Of a DNA stretch of 64,000 bases, positions 33,618 through 43,614 are shown in pieces. Under the pieces are notes generated by a model, which did not search any database, was not told where the DNA came from, and saw nothing but the letters and a program-made list of their open reading frames with translations. The translations under genes and the position numbers were made by a program. The stretch is from the NCBI GenBank assembly GCA_046533095.1, contig JAJQRA010000017.1, positions 186,001-250,000 on the forward strand. The letters are read 5' to 3'. Positions within the stretch are counted from its first letter, which is position 1; every line of letters starts with the position of its first letter. Source of the DNA: ZAX-1 sp046533095. Lineage in GTDB: Bacteria > Bacillota > Clostridia > Lachnospirales > Lachnospiraceae.

Positions 33618-35419
33618 GTAATCAAAAACCCATCATGGGCGGCAACATGGGCGTGGCCAAAAAACCAAAGAATATGAAAGCCACAATGCTACGCTTCATG
33701 AAATATATGAAAAAAAGCACATACCTCATTGTTTTAACTGTGATTACAGCGATTATAGGTACAGTTATGCAGGTGTGGAGTCCCAAAATGCTCGGCTCTG
33801 CAACCACTGTTATTTTTGAGGGAATACAAAACAGCGCCGGAATTGATTTTGCACAGCTCGGTACGATACTGCTTTGGGTGGCTTGTCTGTATATCGGCTA
33901 TTGCCTGACAGACTTTCTCGGTCAACGGTTCATGGTACTTACCGCGCAAAAAACCACCTACGCAATGCGAAATGACTTGAAAGCTAAAATGGCAAAAGTG
34001 CCTGTTTCTTACTTCGACAAGCACCCAAGCGGAGAGTTGATGTCGGTGGCTGCAAACGATATTGACAACATCATCACCAATTTGCAGCAGAGCCTTACCG
34101 CGCTCATTGCGAACGTGATACTCATTGTGGGATTTCCGATTATGATGCTTAGCATCAGTCCTTTGCTGACCCTCATTGCCTGCGTGTCCATCCCCGGCAG
34201 TATCTTTATTATGAAACTCTATACGCCGCTTACAAAAAAGAATAACATGGCTTATTTCAAATCCCTTGGACTTCTGAATACACAGATTGAGGAAAGTTAT
34301 CAAGGGTTTGAGGTATTGAAAAATTTTAATGGCAAAAAGCAGGCAGTCGAGGATTTTGAGAAAATCAATGACAGCATGATTGGCACAGGCTGGCGCGCGC
34401 GATTTTTTGGCGGACTTACGATGCCGACTATGAACCTTTTACGCAATGTGGTTTACATTTTTATTGCCGTTGTCGGCGCAGTCAACGTGGTAGGTGGTAA
34501 AATTTTAATCGGCAATATGCAAGCATTTTTGCAGTATTCCAACCAGTTCTCAACCCCGCTCTCGCAAATCGGTCAGGCATGGAGTAATATTATTTCCATG
34601 ATTGCTTCGGCGGAAAGAGTGTTTGATATGCTTGATGCCGAGGAAATGCCTGAATACGAGAAAGCCTTTGTCGATAAAAAAGAAACCACAAAGGTCACCT
34701 TCGATCATGTTCAGTTTGGATATACCAATGAACTTCTTATGACAGACTTCAATATGGAAGTCACCTCCGGTCAAATGATTGCGATTGTCGGACATACGGG
34801 AGCTGGGAAAACCACACTCATCAATCTTTTAGAGCGTTTTTATGATATTAGTGGCGGTAGTATCCGCATTGATGGTAAAGACATTCGCAATACCTCGCGC
34901 GAAAATTTGCGTAAACGGATAGGTATGGTGTTACAGGATACTTGGCTGTTTTCCGGCACGATTTACGACAACATCAAGTACGGTAACGAAACCGCCACGG
35001 ACGAGCAAATTTACGCCGCCGCGAAAGCCGCGTTTGTCGATGAATTTGTACAAAAGCTCCCCGATGGATACAATACCGTTTTGAGCGAGGATGCAGGGAA
35101 TATTTCACAGGGACAGCGGCAGTTAATTACCATTGCGAGAGCTTTTGTATCAAACCCCGAAATCTTAATCCTTGATGAGGCAACATCCAATGTGGACAGC
35201 TGCACCGAGCTTGTTATTCAAAGCGCGATGAAACGGCTACTCAAAGGCCGCACCAGTTTTGTTGTGGCGCATAGACTGTCTACGATTTATGATGCAGACC
35301 GCATTATTGTCATGGATCGTGGCGACGTGGTGGAAACAGGCAATCACAAAGAGTTGCTTACCTTGAATGGCGTTTATGCGGATATTTATAACAGCCAGTT
35401 TGCGGGAAATGCAGCGTAG
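33614..35419 (+). CDS. Heterodimeric ABC exporter, catalytic subunit
   Basis: A 601-residue partner half-transporter with an N-terminal extension (residues 1-30), six-helix domain, and ATPase with Walker A GHTGAGKTT, signature ISQGQRQL and full Walker B EILILDEATSNVD. With the upstream subunit it should export drugs or toxic lipids across the membrane. The ATG overlaps the previous stop (ATGA). The operon ends at a strong terminator. MarR control is inferred from order and operators. Confidence 0.94.
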   Translation: MSNQKPIMGGNMGVAKKPKNMKATMLRFMKYMKKSTYLIVLTVITAIIGTVMQVWSPKMLGSATTVIFEGIQNSAGIDFAQLGTILLWVACLYIGYCLTDFLGQRFMVLTAQKTTYAMRNDLKAKMAKVPVSYFDKHPSGELMSVAANDIDNIITNLQQSLTALIANVILIVGFPIMMLSISPLLTLIACVSIPGSIFIMKLYTPLTKKNNMAYFKSLGLLNTQIEESYQGFEVLKNFNGKKQAVEDFEKINDSMIGTGWRARFFGGLTMPTMNLLRNVVYIFIAVVGAVNVVGGKILIGNMQAFLQYSNQFSTPLSQIGQAWSNIISMIASAERVFDMLDAEEMPEYEKAFVDKKETTKVTFDHVQFGYTNELLMTDFNMEVTSGQMIAIVGHTGAGKTTLINLLERFYDISGGSIRIDGKDIRNTSRENLRKRIGMVLQDTWLFSGTIYDNIKYGNETATDEQIYAAAKAAFVDEFVQKLPDGYNTVLSEDAGNISQGQRQLITIARAFVSNPEILILDEATSNVDSCTELVIQSAMKRLLKGRTSFVVAHRLSTIYDADRIIVMDRGDVVETGNHKELLTLNGVYADIYNSQFAGNAA

Positions 35420-35451
35420 AGATAAATATGTAGAAAAACAGCTATACCATA

Positions 35452-35487
35452 AAGCCAGTGCAGTGGAAATTGCACTGGCTTTTTTAT
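35452..35487 (+). terminator. Terminator of the MarR-ABC operon
   Basis: AAGCCAGTGCA (35452-35462) pairs with TGCACTGGCTT (35471-35481) around 8 nt, followed by TTTTTAT. Confidence 0.9.
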
Positions 35488-35530
35488 CGTTTAGGATTTG
35501 TTTATATCTTTTACCTTGGTTGTTTAGGCT
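35486..35530. repeat. Dispersed 45-bp repeat, copy 1 (before the amidohydrolase)
   Basis: It contains two GTTTAGG motifs 33 bp apart (35489 and 35522) around TTGTTTATATCTTTTACC. A second copy with about 90% identity and the same 33-bp spacing lies at 43615-43659. Both precede cargo genes by 50-70 bp, so a shared promoter or regulator site is likely. Confidence 0.75.
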
Positions 35531-35596
35531 TCCCCAGTATACTTACATCATGGAAGCGAAATAAAACGCAAGCCAATCAACGAAAGGATGATAGCA

Positions 35597-36946
35597 ATGA
35601 GAGTTAGCATGGACAGTATTTGCAAGCTTTTCTGCAAGAAAGAGGTTCTCAAAGTTGTGGCTTTGAGTGCCGCACTTGCTTTGAGCGTCGGGGTTTTTAG
35701 CGGATGCACAGCAACCAGTGACACTACCGCCCCCAAAGTCACCGAACTTACAGCCATTACAAATGTACGAATTTTCGATGGCGAGAATGTACTTGATGAA
35801 AGCACAGTAGTAATTGAGGGAGGAATCATTCAATCTGTGGGCGGTGAGATACCGGCGGGGGCAACCGTCATTGACGGGGGCGGCGCAACGCTGATGCCGG
35901 GACTCATTGACTCCCATACGCACACCGACGTTGATAAATTGAGTGATGCGATAAAGTTTGGCGTCACCACGGAACTTTCAATGAATGGACGGACGACAGG
36001 AAGCGAAAGAAAAGAAGTAGCCGAGCGAAATGATATCGCAGATATGCTATCTCCGGAAATGGCCGTTACCGCTCCGGGAGGTCACCCAACTGAATACCAG
36101 AACAGTATCCTCATCAAGGCGTTGCGGTGGATTACTTCTTATCCTCCCAATGAAACTAAAGATGCAGAAACCAAGTTTGTCAACAAGTAAGTTGCTGCTG
36201 GGGCTGACTACATTAAAATCATTATTGAGGACGGCGCGTTTGTCGGCTATCCCGACCTTCCGGTATTAAATGATGAGGGCCTCGCTGTGGCTGTTGAGGC
36301 AACCCATGCGAACGACAAATTAGCCATTGCTCATATAACAACAGCCGAGAACGCCCAGAGGGCAGCGGCGGCCGGGGTTGACGGGCTTGCACATATGTTT
36401 TTTGATGACCCACAGACACTGGAAGTGATTGATGACATTGCATCTTCAGGCATGTTCGTTATTCCCACATTGACGGCAGCGAACAGCATATATGGCAACA
36501 GCGGAGCGGCGATAGCTTCTGATGAGCGAGTAAGCTCCAAACTGAGTGAAGAATGGCTCGATTCGCTTTCCAACACAATGAATATCTATCCGGAAGGAGA
36601 CCTCAATGTTGTTCTTGCCAATGTAAAAGCCCTCCACGATGCCGGTGTGGACATTCTGGCGGGTACTGACGTATCGGAGGCAGGTGAAGGCTATGGCGGA
36701 CTTGCCCACGGCGCCAGTATGCATCACGAACTCAGGCTGTTGGTCGAAGCGGGATTCACACCTATTGAAGCGCTTCGGGCTGCCACATCTATTCCCGCGA
36801 ACCGTTTCGGGTTGGATGACCGTGGACGGATTGCTCCCGGATTATGCGCCGATCTGTTGTTGATTGATGGTGATCCACTCACCAACATTGAAGATACACT
36901 AAACATCGTTTCTGTGTGGCATCGTGGTGAAATGTTGGCATCCTAA
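35597..36946 (+). pseudogene. Amidohydrolase-family lipoprotein gene with in-frame stop
   Basis: An exported amidohydrolase: signal peptide with a Cys after VGVFSG (lipobox), metal motif PGLIDSHTHTD near residue 100, and the C-terminal half with HANDKLAIAHITT, LAGTDVSEAG and the usual amidohydrolase end. TAA at 36188-36190 interrupts the frame between FVNK and VAAGADYIKI, where relatives read through. Both halves are otherwise open in one frame (449 codons), so the mutation is recent. Possible dipeptidase or imidazolonepropionase-like activity in the ancestor. Alternatives are readthrough or a sequencing error. Confidence 0.85.
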
Positions 36947-37035
36947 AACGAAACCACATTCGATAACGGTATACCGTAGTGTAATATCAGCACGCCACAA
37001 TAGTGTAGCTCGCTTTTCTTTTGTGGAAAAGCGAG

Positions 37036-37064
37036 TTGCATTATTCGTTATGACGTTGTATAAT
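37036..37064 (+). promoter_or_regulatory. Promoter of the HTH-kinase-regulator operon
   Basis: TTGCAT (37036-37041), 17-bp spacer, TATAAT (37059-37064), 35 bp before the HTH start. A CTCGCTTTTC/GAAAAGCGAG hairpin (about 37012-37035) lies just upstream and may end transcription of the amidohydrolase. Confidence 0.75.
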
Positions 37065-37099
37065 CTCTACATCAAATCTTTTGAATAGGGAGAGCCAAT

Positions 37100-37276
37100 A
37101 TGGAATATATCACACCAAAGGAAGCTGCTGAAAAATGGGGAATCACTGAGCGGCGAGTTCAGGCACTTTGTGCAAAGGGAAAAATAGATGGTGTGGTACG
37201 ATTCAGTAAAGTTTGGGCGATTCCCAAAAATGCGGCAAAACCAAGAGACGGACGGTATAAGGTGGCGAGCTTATGA
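37100..37276 (+). CDS. Small helix-turn-helix protein (58 aa)
   Basis: An excisionase/MerR-like HTH domain alone: MEYITPKEAAEKWGITERRVQALCAKGKI followed by a wing with VWAIPKNAAKPRDGRY. It has the start ATG at 37100 behind GGGAGAGCC and overlaps the kinase start by 4 bp (ATGA). Such one-domain proteins accompany accessory-gene operons in Clostridia; here it may regulate the two-component genes. It is too short for many gene lists. Confidence 0.8.
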   Translation: MEYITPKEAAEKWGITERRVQALCAKGKIDGVVRFSKVWAIPKNAAKPRDGRYKVASL

Positions 37277-38736
37277 CTCTAAAAAAGAGATTGGTTCAAT
37301 CGAATTTATTAATGGTTGTTACTCCGTTAATTGCGCTTATAGTAGCAAGTATTGTTTTCGGCGGAATATTAAGGTCTGCTTTTTTTTCGGGTATTGATAT
37401 CAGTGAAATTACTGCCGCGGATAAATCACTGCTTGAAATTGGGGATATTATTAATGATTACAGCGCAGATTCAATTATAAACAGCGCGGAAGATCAAAAT
37501 AATCTAATGCACAAAATAGCTGACGCCGGGTTTCACATATTGGCGAAACAGAATGGCAATGTCCTGTTTTCCAATATGGACAGCACAGAACAAGCTTATA
37601 TTTTAGGCAATACTGCTACGGATCACATGCAACCCTCCAATCAGACATTGCGGAGAACTGCAAGCGGTGTTAATCTTTTATGGCATAGTGTAGAAACCAG
37701 AACATCGCCGATTGTATTCATTAGTGTCAGTTCAAGTGAAAAGACCGCGCTCGGAGCAATGGGAACAAGCACCGGCGCAACCGTCATTACTGCTTTTATC
37801 GTGATTTTTGCAGCCGCTGTTTTTATTGTACTCGCCATCAGTTTATTTCTTGCGAGTAAAATGGTCAAAAAAATCATGATCCCGATGGACAACCTTTGCG
37901 CTGGAGCGGAACGTGTTCAAAACGGCAATTTTGATGAAGCTGTTTATGGCGATGGTACAGCAGAACTTACAAAAGTCTGCAATTCTTTCAATGAAATGCA
38001 GCGACAGCTCAAGGCAAATATAATGAAGAACGAAAAATATGAACAGGATAGAAACGAAATGCTCGCCGGCATATCTCACGATCTGCGAACCCCACTCACG
38101 TCTATAAAGAGTTATGTAAAAGGCTTGCAAGACGGCGTCGCCCAAACCCCTGAAAAGCAACGGGATTATTTGGATGTTGTCTATCGTAAATCTTCCGAAA
38201 TGGAGAATCTGCTGAACGAGCTATTTCTGTTTTCAAAGCTCGAAACCGGAAATATGCCCTTCAATTTTCGTCCGGTTTTCATTCAAAAATATATCGTCAC
38301 GCTGCTCGACTCACAAATTAGCGACTTGGAGAAAAGCAATTCCGCACTTACTTTCACCGGAAATTGCCCCGATCTTAAAACGCGCCTTGACTCCGAACAG
38401 ATGACAAGGGCGATTACAAATATCCTTTATAACAGCGTGAAATATAATCCCGGAAGGCACATCAATATTACGGTTACATTGCAAGAGCATGACGGCAAGA
38501 TAATTCTACGTTTGCAAGATGATGGGATAGGCGTGTCGGATAAGCAACTCTCACGGCTGTTTGACAGTTTCTACCGCGGAGATGAGTCACGGAACAACTC
38601 ATCTGACGGTAGTGGACTTGGGCTTGCGATTGCGAAAAATATCGTGACTGCGCATGGAGGAAGCATATCGGCGGAGAGTTATGGCGGTCTGGCAATCATC
38701 ATCGAATTACCGATAGAAACGGAGGATGCAGAATGA
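37273..38736 (+). CDS. Sensor histidine kinase (HisKA type)
   Basis: A 487-residue membrane kinase: N-terminal helix (about 12-35), extracytoplasmic region to about 165, second helix (about 172-196), HAMP, HisKA with phosphoacceptor His269 (AGISHDLRTPLTS), then ATPase domain with N-box NILYNSVKYNPG, DDGIGV and GSGLGLAIAKNIV. It is coupled on both sides by 4-bp overlaps to the HTH protein and the response regulator. Kinases of this layout often sense cell-envelope stress; the ABC transporter at 43.7 kb may be a target, which is speculative. Confidence 0.94.
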   Translation: MTLKKRLVQSNLLMVVTPLIALIVASIVFGGILRSAFFSGIDISEITAADKSLLEIGDIINDYSADSIINSAEDQNNLMHKIADAGFHILAKQNGNVLFSNMDSTEQAYILGNTATDHMQPSNQTLRRTASGVNLLWHSVETRTSPIVFISVSSSEKTALGAMGTSTGATVITAFIVIFAAAVFIVLAISLFLASKMVKKIMIPMDNLCAGAERVQNGNFDEAVYGDGTAELTKVCNSFNEMQRQLKANIMKNEKYEQDRNEMLAGISHDLRTPLTSIKSYVKGLQDGVAQTPEKQRDYLDVVYRKSSEMENLLNELFLFSKLETGNMPFNFRPVFIQKYIVTLLDSQISDLEKSNSALTFTGNCPDLKTRLDSEQMTRAITNILYNSVKYNPGRHINITVTLQEHDGKIILRLQDDGIGVSDKQLSRLFDSFYRGDESRNNSSDGSGLGLAIAKNIVTAHGGSISAESYGGLAIIIELPIETEDAE

Positions 38737-39443
38737 AAATCGTTTTAATCGCTGAGGACGATGCCGAAATAGCGGCAATCGAAAAAGACTATTTGGAAAT
38801 TAACGACATTGGCTCTGATATTGCCACAGACGGCAACGCGGCTCTTGATATGATAAAAACAAAACATTATGACTTGCTTTTGCTTGATATTATGCTTCCG
38901 GGAAAGAATGGGTTTGAGCTGTGCAAAGAAATCAGGGATTCTTTCGACACGCCTATTTTGATGGTCACGGCGAAAACGGAATCCGTTGACAAAATCCGAG
39001 GGCTTGGCTTCGGGGCGGACGATTACATAACAAAACCCTTTGACCCTGCCGAGCTTGTAGCGCGTGTAAAGTCGCACCTTGCACGCTATGAGCGGCTAAC
39101 TGCCGGGAGTAAGAGCGAGGAGGTTCAGGATAAGAGCGTTGAACCTTCCATTACTGTGGGCGATTTGCGTATTTTGACGCAAGCGTACAAGGTCTGCGTT
39201 AAAGGGAAAGAAATAAAGCTTCCGAACAGGGAATTTGAACTTTTGCTATTCCTTGCCACAAACCCGAATATCGTATTTTCCAAAGAAACGCTCTTTGAGC
39301 GAATTTGGGGATATGATTATGTCGGCGACAGCGCAACTGTCACTGTGCATATCAACCGCATACGTGAAAAAATCGAGGAAGATAGCAGTAACCCGCAGTA
39401 TATTGATACGGTCTGGGGCGCGGGATACAGATTTAACAAATGA
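38733..39443 (+). CDS. OmpR-family response regulator
   Basis: A 236-residue regulator: receiver domain with phosphoacceptor Asp52 (LLLLDIMLPGKNG), ITKPFDP, then a winged-helix DNA-binding domain (about 138-236) with NREFELLLFLATNPN and VHINRIREKIE, DTVWGAGYRF. It overlaps the kinase stop by 4 bp and is its cognate partner. Normal length and residues. Confidence 0.95.
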   Translation: MKIVLIAEDDAEIAAIEKDYLEINDIGSDIATDGNAALDMIKTKHYDLLLLDIMLPGKNGFELCKEIRDSFDTPILMVTAKTESVDKIRGLGFGADDYITKPFDPAELVARVKSHLARYERLTAGSKSEEVQDKSVEPSITVGDLRILTQAYKVCVKGKEIKLPNREFELLLFLATNPNIVFSKETLFERIWGYDYVGDSATVTVHINRIREKIEEDSSNPQYIDTVWGAGYRFNK

Positions 39444-39491
39444 GTTAAAAACTCATTTAATGCGAGAGTTAAAAATGGAGGAGCTATATAA

Positions 39492-40367
39492 GTGGATATT
39501 CGTGTTCTTAAATACTTTCTGACGGTTGCAAAAGAAGGTAATATAACAAAAGCGGCTGAGGTTCTACACGTTACACAACCGACACTCAGCAGACAACTTA
39601 TGGAACTTGAAGAAGAAATGGGAACCGGCTTGTTCATTCGCGGGAAACGGCAAATTACGCTGACGGACAGCGGGCTTCTATTTCAGCAAAGAATCAAAGA
39701 GATTGTTGCCTTGCTTGACAAAACCGAGCGCGACTTGGCATCGCAAAAAGATTTTATTAGCGGCATAGTTGCTATTGGTTGCGTAGAATCCATTGCGTCT
39801 ACAATGCTGCCGGAGGTGATGGAGAACTTTTCAACACTCTATCCGTTGGTGCAGTACGAATTGTACAGCGCGGACGGTGATGACATTCGTGAAAAGATTG
39901 ACAGGGGGAACATAGACATCGGCATTTTGCTTGAGCCTATCGAAGCCGCTAAGTATGACTATATTCGTCTGCCCTTTCAGGAAATATGGGGTGTTCTTAT
40001 GCGGCGGGACGACCCTCTCGCGCAGAAAGACGCAATTAGTGTGAAGGACATTCTTCCCTTGCCGCTCATCACGCCCCGGCGCGTGATTGTTAAAAACGAA
40101 ATTGCTAACTGGTTTGGCGTTGAACCGGACGACCTCCGTATCTATGCGTCACACAATCTATTGACTAATGCCTCGCTTTTGGTGGAGCGCGGACTTGCCT
40201 ATGCGATTTGTGTTCGCGGTGCTTATACCATTCGGGAAAATGACAAAACACGCTTCGTACCATTTGCTCCTGAACGCAGTACAGGCCATGTGCTTGCATG
40301 GAAGAAAAATCGAATTTTCACATCAGTAACCGCACTGTTTATTCAATTCATTAAAGATACGTTTTAG
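39492..40367 (+). CDS. LysR-family regulator (intact copy of a duplicated module)
   Basis: A 291-residue LysR regulator: N-terminal HTH (LKYFLTVAKEGNITKAAEVL, TQPTLSRQLMELEEEMG) and a full effector domain. The GTG start follows GGAGGAGC. A paralogue about 85-90% similar lies at 47321, truncated at both ends. Together with the aldo/keto reductase and flavodoxin start downstream it forms the frequent Clostridial LysR-AKR-flavodoxin set, probably answering quinones or reactive aldehydes. Confidence 0.93.
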   Translation: MDIRVLKYFLTVAKEGNITKAAEVLHVTQPTLSRQLMELEEEMGTGLFIRGKRQITLTDSGLLFQQRIKEIVALLDKTERDLASQKDFISGIVAIGCVESIASTMLPEVMENFSTLYPLVQYELYSADGDDIREKIDRGNIDIGILLEPIEAAKYDYIRLPFQEIWGVLMRRDDPLAQKDAISVKDILPLPLITPRRVIVKNEIANWFGVEPDDLRIYASHNLLTNASLLVERGLAYAICVRGAYTIRENDKTRFVPFAPERSTGHVLAWKKNRIFTSVTALFIQFIKDTF

Positions 40368-40443
40368 GCATAGTACAATATTCAATATAAGCATTTTACA
40401 TTTTCCATACTCCCATTTACAATATGAGCATGGAATTTCAGTT

Positions 40444-40477
40444 ACCGGTTGTCGGGAATGAAGTCCCGGCAGCCGGT
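40444..40477 (+). terminator. Stem-loop between LysR and reductase genes
   Basis: ACCGGTTGTCGGGA (40444-40457) pairs with TCCCGGCAGCCGGT (40464-40477), followed by TTTGTATTTC. A probable terminator of the LysR transcript. Confidence 0.7.
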
Positions 40478-40514
40478 TTTGTATTTCATAATAATATAGA
40501 GGGGGGATGAGCAA

Positions 40515-41504
40515 ATGGAATATATAAAATTGTCGGTTTCCGGAATAGAAGTATCGCGAATTTGCTTGGGATGCATGGGCTTTGGCAAGACATCAGATTC
40601 TCAGCAGGGATGGCAATTAGACGAAATTTTCTCGCGAGATATTATCAAACACTCGTTGGAATTGGGCGTCAATTTCTTTGACACCGCGATGGGATATTCG
40701 GGCGGAGCAAGCGAACAGTTCCTTGGACGCGCTATCAAAGCCTTAACACCTCGCGACAAGGTAATAATAGCGACTAAGTTTTTACCGCGTACCGAAGAAG
40801 AAATTGCATCCGGCATCAGCGGCCAACATCATGTTGCTGATTGTCTGGACAAAAGCCTATCCCGTTTAGGCACGGATTATGTGGATTTATATATCTGTCA
40901 TATGTGGGACTACCATACCCCTATTGAAGAATTGATGGAGGGGCTGAACACAGCCGTCAAGTCCGGTAAGGTTCGGACTATTGGCATCTCAAATTGTTTC
41001 ACTTGGCAACTTGCGAAAGCAAATTATATCGCTGAGAAAAATGGTTGGAGCAAATTCGTATCAATACAAGGTCATTACAATCTGTTGGCTCGCGAGGAAG
41101 AACGGGAGATGATTCCTTACTGTGAGGAGGAAGGCATTGCGCTCACCCCGTATAGCCCACTCGCTTCCGGGCGATTGGTGAAACTCCGGACAGAATCAAC
41201 AGCCCGATTAGAATTAGACAAGATGGCTATGAGCAAATACAACGCGACAAGCGAGCATGACGGCATTATTGTTGACCGGGTAGCGGAGATTGCTGATAAG
41301 AACGGACTCAGCAGAACACAGGTCGCTTTGGGATGGCTGCTGTCTAAAGTTACAGCTCCTGTGATTGGGGCAACCAAACTTCAACATATAGAGGAAGCTG
41401 CCACCGCAGTAGGGATAACACTCTCTGATGAAGATACGGCATATCTTGAAGAACCGTATATTCCACACAAACTGGTAGGCGTAATGAGTTTTAACCATAA
41501 GTAA
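40515..41504 (+). CDS. Aldo/keto reductase
   Basis: A 329-residue NADPH-dependent aldo/keto reductase: VSRICLGCMGFG, NFFDTAMGYSGGASEQFLG with catalytic Asp and Tyr, KFLPR with catalytic Lys, DYVDLYICHMWD with the active-site His, and YSPLASGRL. It starts behind AGAGGGGGGATGAGC. The gene is complete, unlike its partial copy at 48013. The following flavodoxin gene is broken. Confidence 0.94.
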   Translation: MEYIKLSVSGIEVSRICLGCMGFGKTSDSQQGWQLDEIFSRDIIKHSLELGVNFFDTAMGYSGGASEQFLGRAIKALTPRDKVIIATKFLPRTEEEIASGISGQHHVADCLDKSLSRLGTDYVDLYICHMWDYHTPIEELMEGLNTAVKSGKVRTIGISNCFTWQLAKANYIAEKNGWSKFVSIQGHYNLLAREEEREMIPYCEEEGIALTPYSPLASGRLVKLRTESTARLELDKMAMSKYNATSEHDGIIVDRVAEIADKNGLSRTQVALGWLLSKVTAPVIGATKLQHIEEAATAVGITLSDEDTAYLEEPYIPHKLVGVMSFNHK

Positions 41505-41529
41505 AAATTATATAAGGAGGCTATTTTCT

Positions 41530-41629
41530 ATGTCAAGCAATATTTTAATTGCATACTACTCCCATTCTGGGAACACCGCAAAAATTGCAAACTTTATCGG
41601 CCAGCAAACAGGTGGCGATTTGCTTGATG
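41530..41629 (+). pseudogene. Flavodoxin, N-terminal fragment only
   Basis: It reads MSSNILIAYYSHSGNTAKIANFIGQQTGG, the FMN phosphate-binding start of a flavodoxin, behind AAGGAGG. After about 33 codons the frame enters DUF4405 sequence out of phase, so the remaining 110 or more residues are lost by deletion. The same first codons (ATGTCAAGC after AAGGAGGTATTTTCT) follow the second reductase copy at 48916, where only 4 codons survive. Confidence 0.85.
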
Positions 41630-42070
41630 GTCAGCGGTTTTCTGCTTTCTCCACTCTCCGATTTTTTCAATGTCCGTTCAGGTCTGTTCGGACGCAGACT
41701 GCATATGCTGTCTGCGTCTTGGGGGCTTACGCTGATGTCGGCACATCTCGGATTGCATTGGGGAATGTTCGTTGGTATGTGGAAAAAGGTTGTGAAGATA
41801 AAGGCTCCGGCATTTTTGACACCACTCATCGCCGTAGCCATTGCGATATATGGCGCTTATGCGTTTGTTATCAGGCAGATAGGATTAAAAATGTTCCTGC
41901 GCATCGACTTTGCATTCTTTGATTTTGCGGAATCGGCGGTTAATTTTTTTATCGACTATCTTGCAATCATAGGCTTGTTTGTCTGCATAGGATATTATGT
42001 TATGAAATTGGTGGCGAAAAAAATGGAGGGATTGCAAAATGAAAAAGACAGTTCGACAACAAGAATATAG
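41618..42070 (+). pseudogene. DUF4405 membrane protein, N-terminally truncated
   Basis: From about 41627 the frame encodes MVSGFLLSPLSDFF, RRLHMLSASWGLTLMSAHLGLHWGM and three further hydrophobic segments, matching DUF4405 cytochrome-b561-like proteins with the HxxxxxW/H-rich helix. The first helix is missing because of fusion to the flavodoxin fragment. An open frame of 173 codons exists from 41549, but its first 26 residues are flavodoxin DNA in the wrong frame. It overlaps the MATE start. Confidence 0.75.
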
Positions 42071-43433
42071 TATAAAAAACAATGTTCAAGATATGACACA
42101 GGGGAATGTGCGTACTATTCTTGTGTCTTTTGCAATTCCATTGATGCTCGGAAATCTGTTTCAGCAATTTTATAGCATGGTTGATACTATGGTAGTCGGG
42201 CAAGGTATCGGTTATCGCGCGTTGGCGGCGGTAGGCGCAACCGCTCCGGTAGTGCAACTGATTTTAGGACTTGCCATAGGGCTGACAGGCGGATTATCTG
42301 TGGTGATAGCACAGTATTTCGGCTCCGGAAACATGGAAATGACACGCAAAGCAGTAATCAATGGCATCTATATCTGCGCCGTACTTGCTGTTATAGTCAC
42401 GGCAACAGGTATTATTTTATGCCGCTATCTGTTCATTATAACAAATACGCCCATTGATATTATTGATGAAGCGGTGCTATATACCATGATCAGTTTTGCA
42501 GGGGCAGTCGCTACCATAAGTTACAATTTTCAGGCGGGCATCATGCGCGCTCTTGGAGATAGCAAAATGCCTTTTTTCTTTTTAGTGATTGCTTCACTGA
42601 TTAATATTGTCCTCGATTTGTTTCTGGTATTTGTCATACCGCTTGGCGTCGCGGGTGTTGCGATAGCTACTATAATATCACAGATTATTTCCGGCATATT
42701 ATGTTTCCTATACATACGAAAACATATAACGGTATTGCATTTTCAGCCGGGCGAATGGAAAGTAGATACGGGGTTAATTCTCAAGCATCTAAAAGTTAGC
42801 ATACCTATGGCCTTTTTTGCATCGCTGTTAGCTGTCAGCTTCTTGCTGTTACAATCCACGCTCAATTCTTTGGGTAGCGCAGATGTAGCCGCATATACAG
42901 CAGCAAGCAAAATGGATTCGCTGATATATCAAATCATGGGAGCTTTTGGTACGGCTATATCCACATTTGCTGCACAGAACTTTGGCAAATTGGAATTTAA
43001 GCGTATCCACGAAGGTATCCGTAAATGTATGCAGATTACAGTCTGTATAAGCCTGATACTTGCAGTATTTGTATTCTGCTTTGGGAAATACTTTATGCTG
43101 ATGTTTGTCGGTGGAGCGGAGAAAGAAATTATAAGCGCAGGAACTATGTATATGAAAATCACATCTGTTTTTTACATCATTCTTGGCGTTAATTTTGTTG
43201 TGCGTTTTGTATTGGCGGGAATTGGCGAAACAATGGTGCCGCTAATCGTAGGAATCATGGAGATAGTTGTTCGTTCAGTATCGGCATTTTTACTGATAAA
43301 GTATTTTGGATTTGTAGGAATGTCATTTGTGAGTCCGCTATGTTGGTTTACGTCAACACTATTAGTAGCGATTATATGTCCTGTGTTAATGCGGAAAGCT
43401 GAAGCTCAAAAAGAAAGGGAGATTGCAATATGA
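42039..43433 (+). CDS. MATE family efflux transporter
   Basis: A 464-residue MATE pump with 12 hydrophobic segments: MTQGNVRTILVSFAIPLMLGNLFQQFYSMVDTM is the N-terminal half signature (shown here only as NLFQQFYSMVDTM), and the repeat in the second half begins GLILKHLKVSIPMAF. The ATG follows GGAGGGATTGC inside the DUF4405 remnant. It differs clearly from the MATE pump of the integrase element. Substrate unknown. Confidence 0.94.
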   Translation: MKKTVRQQEYSIKNNVQDMTQGNVRTILVSFAIPLMLGNLFQQFYSMVDTMVVGQGIGYRALAAVGATAPVVQLILGLAIGLTGGLSVVIAQYFGSGNMEMTRKAVINGIYICAVLAVIVTATGIILCRYLFIITNTPIDIIDEAVLYTMISFAGAVATISYNFQAGIMRALGDSKMPFFFLVIASLINIVLDLFLVFVIPLGVAGVAIATIISQIISGILCFLYIRKHITVLHFQPGEWKVDTGLILKHLKVSIPMAFFASLLAVSFLLLQSTLNSLGSADVAAYTAASKMDSLIYQIMGAFGTAISTFAAQNFGKLEFKRIHEGIRKCMQITVCISLILAVFVFCFGKYFMLMFVGGAEKEIISAGTMYMKITSVFYIILGVNFVVRFVLAGIGETMVPLIVGIMEIVVRSVSAFLLIKYFGFVGMSFVSPLCWFTSTLLVAIICPVLMRKAEAQKEREIAI

Positions 43434-43462
43434 AAAAGGCAAGCACACAGCAACCCAAGTAA
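43430..43462 (+). pseudogene. Ten-codon stub of a deleted gene
   Basis: ATGAAAAAGGCAAGC begins at the MATE stop (ATGA overlap) behind GGGAG and ends after 10 residues (MKKASTQQPK). The coupling and ribosome site suggest the start of a gene otherwise deleted. Confidence 0.4.
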
Positions 43463-43614
43463 TATCAATGGTAGTTAGAATGATAAGCACCGAAATTATG
43501 ATATATTTTGTTTATTGCTCCTTACAGTTTTGCAAGCATGATGAATTGATTATAACGGCGATAGAACCGACATAATGAATGAACGAACGCACCACAACGG
43601 GATTGGTCTATTTT

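Noticed and set aside
33734..34303. 189-codon minus-strand frame within the ABC exporter gene
   Set aside because: Shadow of a gene with complete Walker and signature motifs.
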